DNA of 9,802 nucleotides from an uncultured Bacilli bacterium (lineage in GTDB: Bacteria > Bacillota_I > Bacilli_A > RF39 > UBA660), in the NCBI GenBank assembly GCA_944345045.1, contig CALVMI010000012.1:1-9802 (forward strand). Reading direction: 5' to 3'. Position numbers and translations under genes: made by a program. Below the pieces are notes generated by a model. The model saw only the letters and a list, made by a program, of their open reading frames with translations, was not told the origin of the DNA and did no database searches. This document shows, piece by piece, positions 1 through 5,943 of this stretch; position 1 is the stretch's first letter, and every line of letters begins with the position of its first letter.

Positions 1-17
1 TTTTTTTAGTTTAAAAA

Positions 18-695
18 TTATAATTTTTTACCTGGATAGGATGTAGTCCCAATAGTTTTATTCCAAAATTCATGTTGTAATAATTGTTTACTGCTTAAAA
101 TCTCACTTATTTGTTTTATATTTTCATAAGGTATAATATTTAATTTACATCCAATAAATTCCATAAAATTCATATAAATTTTAAATTGGTTTTTCATATA
201 TTCTTCATAAGAAATATGATTATCCAAAATATAATTTTCAAATCTTTCATCTAAAAGATTCAAGTCTTTAGCCTTTGTAATATCTACTTCTGTTATTCCA
301 TAAGCACTTATAATATAAAATTTATGATCTATTGCATCAATTGATAATAAATCTGAAAACGATGGAAAAAGATTTGCGGTAGTACCATCATCTGGATGAG
401 AATGTGCAAAAAATTGAATAACTCCAGTTGATATAAAATTATCTAATTCAATTGGAATATAACATGTCTTTTTATTCGAAACAGTAAGAAACCATATATT
501 ATTAATTAATAATAACCCAAATTCTCCCATAAATTCAGGAAATTTTTTCATTATATCAATTGGTGGCTGTTCGTCTAAAATATATATTGCCTCACCTCGC
601 ATTAATATATCTTTTATTTTCAACAATTGATTATTATTTAAATGTAAATAATTTTTTGTATTCTCCATAAACATATCTAACATATTTTTTCTCAT
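18..695 (-). CDS. JAB/MPN (JAMM)-like metal-site protein, hypothetical
   Basis: This is a complete 225-aa protein of unknown function. Residues 98-115 read H-S-H-P, then eleven residues after the second His, then P-S-F-S-D. This matches the JAMM zinc signature (HxH...SxxD) with ligand candidates H98, H100 and D115, S112 as the conserved serine, and E54 or E58 as a possible upstream glutamate. Known JAMM proteins cleave isopeptide or peptide bonds, or have lost catalysis. The gap between the second His and the Ser is 11 residues, where the classic motif has 7, so activity is uncertain. There is no signal peptide or membrane segment, so it is probably cytoplasmic. The Met start at 695 is favoured because AAAGTGGTG (700-708) lies four bases upstream. 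A plausible sigma-A promoter is at 718-745. No E1, E2 or ubiquitin-like partner is visible, but the downstream neighbours lie outside the window. Fold assignment is moderate and biological role unknown. Confidence 0.7.
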   Translation of the reverse strand: MRKNMLDMFMENTKNYLHLNNNQLLKIKDILMRGEAIYILDEQPPIDIMKKFPEFMGEFGLLLINNIWFLTVSNKKTCYIPIELDNFISTGVIQFFAHSHPDDGTTANLFPSFSDLLSIDAIDHKFYIISAYGITEVDITKAKDLNLLDERFENYILDNHISYEEYMKNQFKIYMNFMEFIGCKLNIIPYENIKQISEILSSKQLLQHEFWNKTIGTTSYPGKKL

Positions 696-717
696 AAAAC
701 ACCACTTTCATATCTTG

Positions 718-745
718 TTTATAAATTACCATATAGATTATTCAA
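718..745 (-). promoter_or_regulatory. Candidate sigma-A promoter of the JAB-like gene
   Basis: On the minus strand, TTGAAT (740-745) and TATAAA (718-723) are separated by 16 bases. They match four and five of the six consensus -35 and -10 positions. The predicted start, about 711, lies just ahead of the ribosome binding site at 700-708 and gives a very short leader. This would make the gene a separate transcription unit from rlmD, whose stop is 205 bases upstream. AT-rich sequence raises the chance of a false match. Confidence 0.4.
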
Positions 746-761
746 CCAATACCACTAGACC

Positions 762-779
762 TTGTATGTGGAAACATAT
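762..779 (-). repeat. Near-copy of the rlmD 3'-end motif (att-like)
   Basis: These 18 bases match 939-956, inside the 3' end of rlmD, at 16 positions and in the same orientation. On the minus strand this copy reads ATATGTTTCCACATACAA, encoding Met-Phe-Pro-His-Thr, the usual form of the motif near the C-terminus of RumA/RlmD. The intact gene here has Met-Phe-Pro-Phe-Thr. The copy lies in a 13-codon frame closed by stops on both sides, so it is not a gene. It may be a leftover of an integration event at the rlmD 3' end, or chance similarity. Confidence 0.35.
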
Positions 780-900
780 ACTCCTAAAACAACCTAGCAT
801 ATTTTTTCGTGTTTTTTCTTAAAATCTGCTGTTTTTGACTATTTTTTTGACTTTTTTTAACACCCTATGTATAGTTGATTTTTCCTTATTTTATAGGGGT

Positions 901-2097
901 TTAACGCAAGTTTAGTAAGCACACACATTCAACGTGTTTTGTAAATGGAAACATATCATATGCTTTTAGAAAAACTATTTCGTATTTTGTTTGTAATTCT
1001 TCACAATCTCTTAACAAAGTTTTAGGATTACAAGAAATATAAACAATCGTTTCAAAATTATTTTCTAAAAAAAGCTTTCGAACTGTTTTATGAAGTCCAC
1101 TTCTTGGAGGATCTACGACAACTTTATTTGCTGAAAGAGGAATTTTTTGAATGATTTCTTCTACTTTTCCTACATGAAAAGAGGTATTTGTTCTTTCATT
1201 TAAAGAAGCATTGTACGTAGCATTTAAAATAGCTTTTGGATTTTCTTCAATTCCTAAAACTTGCTTTACTTTCTTAGCAAGTTGAAGGCTAAAATAGCCT
1301 ACGCCACAATAAAAGTCATAAACTATATCTTCTTCGTCAAAAAAATTTTCGATATCATTAGAAATTTTGGAAGCGATGTCAAAATTCGTTTGAAAGAAGC
1401 TTGAATAATCAACTTTATATAAAAGATGATTTATTCTCATAAAAAAATAAGGAGTTCCATAGACACAACGATTATTTATAATTATGCCCGCGATTTTATG
1501 TTTGTTAGTGATTTCTTTTTCAATTTGTAGTGTCTTTGAAGTCGTGATATTTACTAAAAGCTCATCATTTGTATTTATGCGTATTTCTATTTCACCATTT
1601 TGCATATTTAACAAAGAAAAGTCTTGTAAAAAGGAAGTGATTTTTGGATGAGCTAACTTACACGTTGTAATTTTAATAAATTCGTGGCTTTCTTCTTTAT
1701 AATAACCATAAAAGCCATTTTGAACTTTTAAACGAATTTTATTTCGATATTCTAAAGGACTAGAAGAAGGTGTGATAGATATTTCTTTTAAAAAGAAATC
1801 TTTTTTTTGAAAAAGTTCTTCTAAACTTTCTTTTTTTAATTTTAGAGAGTTTTCATATGAAACAGATGAATAGATGCAGCCCCCACATTCTTTATAATAA
1901 GGGCAAAATGAAGGAATGCGAAGTGAGCTTTCTTCAATAATTTTTTCTACTTCATATATGGAAAATCTTTTTTCTTCTTTTACTAATTTAGCTGTTACCA
2001 CTTCATTTGGTAAGGCTCCTTTAATGAAGGTGACTTTATCATCTATATGACTAATTCCTCTTCCTTCATAATCCATTTTTTCAATTTTTATTTTCAT
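901..2097 (-). CDS. rlmD: 23S rRNA (uracil-5-)-methyltransferase RlmD/RumA family
   Basis: This SAM-dependent enzyme converts a specific 23S rRNA uridine (U1939 in E. coli numbering) to 5-methyluridine. The 398-aa protein has all family landmarks. An N-terminal TRAM domain (about 1-54) binds RNA. The 4Fe-4S cysteines are C65, C71, C74 and C146. S-F-F-Q-T-N lies at 233-238, the SAM-binding Y-C-G-V-G at 263-267 and D-P-P-R at 329-332. C356 in S-C-N-P is the catalytic nucleophile and E390 in H-V-E is the C-terminal base. It is somewhat shorter than the E. coli enzyme but appears complete. The ATG at 2095-2097 overlaps the stop of the upstream small ORF (ATGA), with GAGGT at 2102-2106 as ribosome binding site. 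The exact target cannot be told from sequence, because Gram-positive members of this family may modify U747 as well as U1939. No convincing terminator follows it. Confidence 0.93.
   Translation of the reverse strand: MKIKIEKMDYEGRGISHIDDKVTFIKGALPNEVVTAKLVKEEKRFSIYEVEKIIEESSLRIPSFCPYYKECGGCIYSSVSYENSLKLKKESLEELFQKKDFFLKEISITPSSSPLEYRNKIRLKVQNGFYGYYKEESHEFIKITTCKLAHPKITSFLQDFSLLNMQNGEIEIRINTNDELLVNITTSKTLQIEKEITNKHKIAGIIINNRCVYGTPYFFMRINHLLYKVDYSSFFQTNFDIASKISNDIENFFDEEDIVYDFYCGVGYFSLQLAKKVKQVLGIEENPKAILNATYNASLNERTNTSFHVGKVEEIIQKIPLSANKVVVDPPRSGLHKTVRKLFLENNFETIVYISCNPKTLLRDCEELQTKYEIVFLKAYDMFPFTKHVECVCLLNLR
939..956 (-). repeat. rlmD 3'-end segment matched by downstream copy at 762-779
   Basis: This segment encodes the Met-Phe-Pro-Phe-Thr stretch just before the H-V-E base motif of RlmD. 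It matches 762-779 at 16 of 18 bases with the start positions 177 bases apart. The 3' end of rumA/rlmCD is a known integration target of some streptococcal integrative elements, which is why the repeat is noted. No integrase gene is visible here. Confidence 0.35.
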
Positions 2098-2309
2098 TTT
2101 AACCTCATTAATGCAAATATATGTTGTAGTTTTTCTTCTGTTTTTTTATCATGAATTGACTTTGTGCTCATATTTTCTAAAATATCCATAGCTTTTATAG
2201 CGTCCTTTCTTCTAGCTATATTGCGCGTTTGTAAATATAATTCTTTCTTTACTTCTAAAAGTTCTCTTTTATACTTTTTTTCAAAGGTCATACCACTTTC
2301 TTTTTTCAA
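2094..2309 (-). CDS. Small charged helical protein coupled to rlmD, hypothetical
   Basis: This is a 71-aa lysine- and glutamate-rich protein of unknown function. It is predicted to be almost wholly helical, with no membrane segment and no recognised motif. Its TGA stop overlaps the rlmD ATG (ATGA), the typical layout of translationally coupled genes, and this is the main evidence that it is real. Start choice: AAAAGGAG at 2318-2325 lies only two bases before a GTG at 2313-2315 but eight bases before the TTG at 2307-2309. The TTG is therefore preferred; the GTG would give 73 aa. An ATG at 2289-2291 has only a poor ribosome binding site. It is divergent from gerAA, with about 115 bases between the two starts. 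The role is unknown and could be tied to RNA or ribosome work through rlmD. Confidence 0.7.
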   Translation of the reverse strand: MKKESGMTFEKKYKRELLEVKKELYLQTRNIARRKDAIKAMDILENMSTKSIHDKKTEEKLQHIFALMRLK

Positions 2310-2317
2310 ATACACTA

Positions 2318-2325
2318 CTCCTTTT
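2318..2325 (-). promoter_or_regulatory. Ribosome binding site that selects a TTG start
   Basis: AAAAGGAG on the minus strand is a strong Shine-Dalgarno sequence. Its spacing to the TTG at 2307-2309 is eight bases, which is ideal. The spacing to the GTG at 2313-2315 is only two bases, which is too close. It therefore points to TTG initiation of the small ORF upstream of rlmD. Confidence 0.55.
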
Positions 2326-2380
2326 CCTATGTCTTTACTTTACCATATTTTTTTAAAATTTACTAGATTACCTTTTTTAG

Positions 2381-2409
2381 GTTTATTTTTTGATAAAATT
2401 TCCATACTA
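2381..2409 (+). promoter_or_regulatory. Candidate sigma-G (forespore) promoter of the ger operon
   Basis: CATACTA at 2403-2409 is a full match to the sigma-G -10 consensus CATnHTA. GTTTA at 2381-2385 is a partial match to the -35 consensus GHATR, at a 17-base spacing. gerA-type operons of Bacillus are transcribed by sigma-G in the forespore, so the match fits the genes behind it. One weakness is that the predicted start, about 2415, leaves a leader of only about ten bases and cuts into the ribosome binding site at 2410-2419. No better sigma-A promoter is evident in the gap. Confidence 0.4.
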
Positions 2410-2424
2410 AAAGTGGTGAAGAAT

Positions 2425-3861
2425 ATGCAAAACGAAATTGTAAAAAAAATTAAAAATGATTTTTCTGATATGGTTGATTTAGTCATTAAACCGATTAAAG
2501 TTTCGCTTTTTAATACGATCTATGTCATTTATTTAGAAAGTGTCACAGGAAGTGATAAGGTTAATGACTATATTTTAAAAAATGTTAGTTTTTTAAATGC
2601 GATTGCTAAAAATAAAATAAAAGATTTACCTAGTCTTATTCCAGCTCCTAATACAAAGATTTTAAAAAGTGCTGATGAAATCGAATTTTATTTAACAAAT
2701 GGATTTACCATTGTTGTTCATAAAAAAGAAATTATTGCCTTAGAAACACGAGCAGATATTGCTAGAGGTATTCCTGAACCAACGACTGAACAATCTGTTT
2801 TTGGACCGAAAGATGCTTTTACAGAAAATATTCAAATTAATTTAGGTTTACTTAAAAGAAGATTAAAATCAAAAGATTTAAAAACGAAAAGTGTTGTTTT
2901 AGGAAGAAAAACGAAAACAATGATTGAAATTTTGTACTTTGAAGATATTTGTGAAGAAGATTTGGTTAGTCATATTGAACAAGAGTTAAAGAAAATTGAT
3001 GTTGATGGCATTTTAGATTCGGGAAATATTTCTGAATATTTATCTAGTGAAAATACTACTCATTTTCCAACGATTGTTAAAACAGAACGCCCTGATACAG
3101 CTTCTAAAGCTTTATTAGAAGGTAAAGTACTTATTTTTGTAGATACTTCCCCTTTTGCTTTAATTTTACCTGGTTTTTTTGCAGATTTTATTAATCCTAT
3201 TTCGGATAATTATAAAAAAAGTAATAATATTAATTTTTTAAAAATACTTCGTTTTGCTTGTTTTTTCTTAACAATTTTATCGCCAGCTATTTATATTGCC
3301 TTAATAAATTATAATCCTGAGACTATTCCGACTAGTTTGCTTATCAATTTTAGTACCCAGCGAGATAACGTTCCTTTCCCGGCCATTGTTGAAGCAATCA
3401 TGATGCTTTTCATTTATGAAATTTTGCGCGAAAGCGATGTCCGGTTTCCTAATTCTTACGGAAGTGCCATTTCGATACTCGGCGCGCTTATTTTAGGAGA
3501 AGCTGCTGTAAATGCTGGCTTTGTAAGTCCCATTATGATTATTGTTATCGCTTTTACTTTTATTACAAGTCTTATTTTTACAGAACAAGAAATTGTTAAT
3601 GCCGCGAGACATTTTCGCATCATCTTTCTTTTAGCCGTGGCTTTTTATGGGTTATATGGAATTGTTTTAGCTTTTTTATATTTTTTAAGCCATGTTACCG
3701 AATTAAAAACAATGGGCAAACCTTACTTCTATCCAATTGCACCTTTTGATAAGATTTATCTTTTAAAAGGCCTTTTAAAAACCAATATTACCAAAGACAC
3801 AAAACGAAGTTCTTTATTAACACATAAAAACAAAACCAAACAAAGGAGGAACGAGGGATGA
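2425..3861 (+). CDS. gerAA: Spore germination protein, GerA/GerKA family (receptor A subunit)
   Basis: This is the A subunit of a nutrient germinant receptor in the spore inner membrane, 478 aa. The N-terminal soluble domain (about 1-240) carries the family block E-T-R (107-109), P-E-P-T-T-E (117-122), G-P (127-128), F-T-E-N (132-135) and L-L-K-R-R-L (142-147), and then E-R-P-D (221-224). The membrane part has hydrophobic segments near 272-292, 346-366, 367-388 and 398-423. Conserved stretches there include V-P-F-P-A near 316-320, E-I-L-R-E (332-336) and G-E-A-A-V-N-A-G (358-365). The open frame extends to 2164, but the ATG at 2425 is chosen because GGTGA sits five bases upstream and the family begins here. 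Its TGA overlaps the gerAC ATG. The family's usual R-G-P is F-G-P here (F126). The tail after about 450 is basic. The germinant cannot be predicted. Confidence 0.95.
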   Translation: MQNEIVKKIKNDFSDMVDLVIKPIKVSLFNTIYVIYLESVTGSDKVNDYILKNVSFLNAIAKNKIKDLPSLIPAPNTKILKSADEIEFYLTNGFTIVVHKKEIIALETRADIARGIPEPTTEQSVFGPKDAFTENIQINLGLLKRRLKSKDLKTKSVVLGRKTKTMIEILYFEDICEEDLVSHIEQELKKIDVDGILDSGNISEYLSSENTTHFPTIVKTERPDTASKALLEGKVLIFVDTSPFALILPGFFADFINPISDNYKKSNNINFLKILRFACFFLTILSPAIYIALINYNPETIPTSLLINFSTQRDNVPFPAIVEAIMMLFIYEILRESDVRFPNSYGSAISILGALILGEAAVNAGFVSPIMIIVIAFTFITSLIFTEQEIVNAARHFRIIFLLAVAFYGLYGIVLAFLYFLSHVTELKTMGKPYFYPIAPFDKIYLLKGLLKTNITKDTKRSSLLTHKNKTKQRRNEG

Positions 3862-4949
3862 AAAGAATCTTTATTTTAGCATTTATTTGTTTTTTGCTAA
3901 CTGGTTGTTTTGATTATCAAGAACTAAATAATCGAGCTGTTATTGCTGGTATTGCTATTGATTATGAAGAAGAAACTTTTCATATCGATTTAGAAATTTT
4001 AAACAACAAAAAAAGTACTGGTGGCGAAGAACCAGAAGATAAAACTTACTATATTTCAGGAGAAGGAAAAACTTTAGATGAAGCTTTTCAAAACTGCCAT
4101 ATCAAAATTAGTAAAGATCCTTATTATGCACATGTGAAAATATTAATTTTAGGAGAAGAGACAGCGAGAGAAAAATTAACCGAGGTTATTGATTATATGA
4201 TTCGTGATCCTGCTATTCGTAATATTTTCATTCCCGTTGTCGCGAAAGGAAGTAGCGCTAGAGAGATTTTAGAGAGCACTACTACAGAAAATCCAGTTGT
4301 TTCTACCTCTATTCAAAGTATGATTGAAAACAATAAAACTAATGACAGTGTAAGCATTGTTAAGGATTTCGAGGTATTTGCAAATGAGATTATTGATCCT
4401 TTACAAGACGGTTATATGAATACGGTTTCAAAAGAAAATGATACGCTTCTTTTATCTGGAATTGCAGTTTTCAAAGAGGAAAATCTGACCTTTTTCTTAG
4501 ATGTAGATGAGTCTATTGTTTTTAATACCCTTAATAATGATTCAACAAATTTTTATGTTCAGCTCCCATGTCAGGATGATGAGCAAAAATATTTAACGAT
4601 TAATCTTTATCAAAATAAAAATACTAATATTGAATTTGAAGACGAGGGCATTATCATAAAAAGTAAATTAGATGCAACTATTATTGAAGACAGCTGCCAT
4701 TACGATTTTCGCTTTTCAGAAATTTATACAAAGTTAGAAAAAGAATTTGAACCTATTATTAAGGAAAAATTTGCAGAAGTTATTAAACTTTTAAAACAAA
4801 ATCAAACAGACATTTTAGGAATTAATAATCAATATTATAAAAAATATCAAACTTATTTAAACAATTGGTACGATAAACAATTTCTTTATGAAATCACAGT
4901 AAATATTAATAAAAATGGCTTAATTTTCGAGGTGACACAAAATGACTAA
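3858..4949 (+). CDS. gerAC: Spore germination lipoprotein, GerAC/GerKC family (receptor C subunit)
   Basis: This is the lipoprotein subunit of the germinant receptor, 363 aa, anchored to the outer face of the spore inner membrane. A short signal peptide ends in the lipobox L-L-T-G-C, with C17 as the lipidated residue. It is followed directly by F-D-Y-Q-E-L-N, which matches the start of mature GerAC proteins (commonly W-D-x-x-E-x-N). An N-terminal domain (about 18-190) is joined to a C-terminal domain (about 195-363). The C-terminal domain ends with the family pattern D-I-L-G, then Y...Y, a tryptophan (W337) and a final beta strand with N-K-N-G. AAAGGAGG at 3842-3849 lies eight bases before the ATG, which overlaps the gerAA stop by four bases. 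Order A-C-B is like the gerK operon of B. subtilis, not gerA. The length is normal and there is no break. Confidence 0.95.
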   Translation: MKRIFILAFICFLLTGCFDYQELNNRAVIAGIAIDYEEETFHIDLEILNNKKSTGGEEPEDKTYYISGEGKTLDEAFQNCHIKISKDPYYAHVKILILGEETAREKLTEVIDYMIRDPAIRNIFIPVVAKGSSAREILESTTTENPVVSTSIQSMIENNKTNDSVSIVKDFEVFANEIIDPLQDGYMNTVSKENDTLLLSGIAVFKEENLTFFLDVDESIVFNTLNNDSTNFYVQLPCQDDEQKYLTINLYQNKNTNIEFEDEGIIIKSKLDATIIEDSCHYDFRFSEIYTKLEKEFEPIIKEKFAEVIKLLKQNQTDILGINNQYYKKYQTYLNNWYDKQFLYEITVNINKNGLIFEVTQND

Positions 4950-5928
4950 AACTAAAATTTATTCATTATCTTATTTTTTAGGAAGAACGTTTTTCTTAGG
5001 ATTTGGTTTCTCTCTTTTATTTAGAATGTTAAATAAAGATACATGGATTGCTTCTTTATTAGGATCAATATTAGGTTTTATTTTATTATTTCTTTTTGAT
5101 AAATATAAAGAAAATCATCCACTTTCTTCTATTATTCAAAAAAGTATTTTCTTTTTGTATAATTTCTTTATATTTACACAAATTCTCTTTATTTTTGAAA
5201 TTTTCTGTTCTTCTTTTTACTTAATTAAATCACCAATTTTTTATATTATTTTACCTGTTCCTTTTATTATTTATCAAATAACCAAAAAAGGAATATCAAC
5301 GATTGCGAAAATTACGGAAGTTCTTTTTCCATTTTCCCTTCTTTTATATATTTTAGTAACTGCTGGTTTATTTAAAAATGTAAATTTAGAATATTTCACT
5401 CCCATTTTAACGAGTAATGAAAATAATCTTTTTTTAGGAACGTTATATTTTGCTATTTTTTCTACTGCGCCTTTCTTTCTTTTATGGAATGTCGAGACAA
5501 AAAAGAGCCTTTCAAAAGCTTATGTGATCAGTATGGTAGGAGTATTTATTGTCGCTTTATTTATCACAGCAATTTTAGGTCCAAATCTTGCTCAAATTTA
5601 TCGTTTTCCAGAATATATGACTCTTAAAAAGATCAAGTTATTTAATTTTATTGAAAAAGTAGAAAATGTTATCTCGGTAACTTGGCTATTTGATTGTTTT
5701 ATATTACTTTCTGTCGCAGCAAATAATATGAAAGAACTCTTGCCATCAAAAAGGAGAAATGTTGTTTATGTTCTATTATTAGTTGTTCTTTCTTTCATTG
5801 CTCTATATTGCGGAATTCATTATAAGCAAGAATTTTGGTTTTACCATAATTTGCCGATTATTTTAGGTACTTTTATAGTGTTGATGTTCTTTATATCTTT
5901 ATTTCAAAAGAAAAGAGGAAAATCTTAA
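4942..5928 (+). CDS. gerAB: Spore germination permease-like protein, GerAB/GerKB family (receptor B subunit)
   Basis: This is the integral membrane B subunit of the germinant receptor, belonging to the APC-type transporter superfamily, 328 aa. In the receptor it is thought to bind the nutrient germinant. Some nine to ten hydrophobic segments run through the protein. The most diagnostic stretch is R-F-P-E-Y (221-225), then L-K-K-I-K-L (228-233), then F-I-E-K-V-E (236-241), matching the conserved loop of the family. The protein is slightly shorter than the usual 360 or so residues, mainly from short loops. GAGGTGA at 4929-4935 lies six bases before the ATG, and the start overlaps the end of gerAC by eight bases. 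Its stop overlaps the miaB stop on the other strand, inside a hairpin loop. Ligand specificity cannot be told from sequence alone. Confidence 0.93.
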   Translation: MTKTKIYSLSYFLGRTFFLGFGFSLLFRMLNKDTWIASLLGSILGFILLFLFDKYKENHPLSSIIQKSIFFLYNFFIFTQILFIFEIFCSSFYLIKSPIFYIILPVPFIIYQITKKGISTIAKITEVLFPFSLLLYILVTAGLFKNVNLEYFTPILTSNENNLFLGTLYFAIFSTAPFFLLWNVETKKSLSKAYVISMVGVFIVALFITAILGPNLAQIYRFPEYMTLKKIKLFNFIEKVENVISVTWLFDCFILLSVAANNMKELLPSKRRNVVYVLLLVVLSFIALYCGIHYKQEFWFYHNLPIILGTFIVLMFFISLFQKKRGKS

Positions 5929-5943
5929 GGTGTTTCCTCTTTT
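5911..5943. terminator. Candidate bidirectional terminator between gerAB and miaB
   Basis: AAAAGAGGAAA (5911-5921) is perfectly complementary to TTTCCTCTTTT (5933-5943), giving an 11-bp stem with an 11-base loop. Both stop codons, TAA of gerAB (5926-5928) and TAA of miaB (5925-5927 on the minus strand), lie in the loop. For minus-strand transcripts the second arm runs into further T-rich sequence. For plus-strand transcripts the only T-run is the end of the stem itself. The stem has only three G-C pairs, so strength is uncertain. Confidence 0.55.

Noticed and set aside
835..897. Tandem TTGACT boxes (835-840, 847-852) and an imperfect CACCCTAT/ATAGGGGT inverted repeat downstream of rlmD
   Set aside because: The boxes have no good -10 at proper spacing and no plus-strand gene to serve. 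The inverted repeat has a bulge, a 24-base loop and no T-run on the rlmD transcript, so it is not a convincing terminator.
2164..2424. N-terminal extension of the gerAA open frame by 87 codons
   Set aside because: It overlaps the small ORF upstream of rlmD on the other strand, has no ribosome binding site at its first ATG, and the GerAA family start fits the ATG at 2425 with GGTGA upstream.
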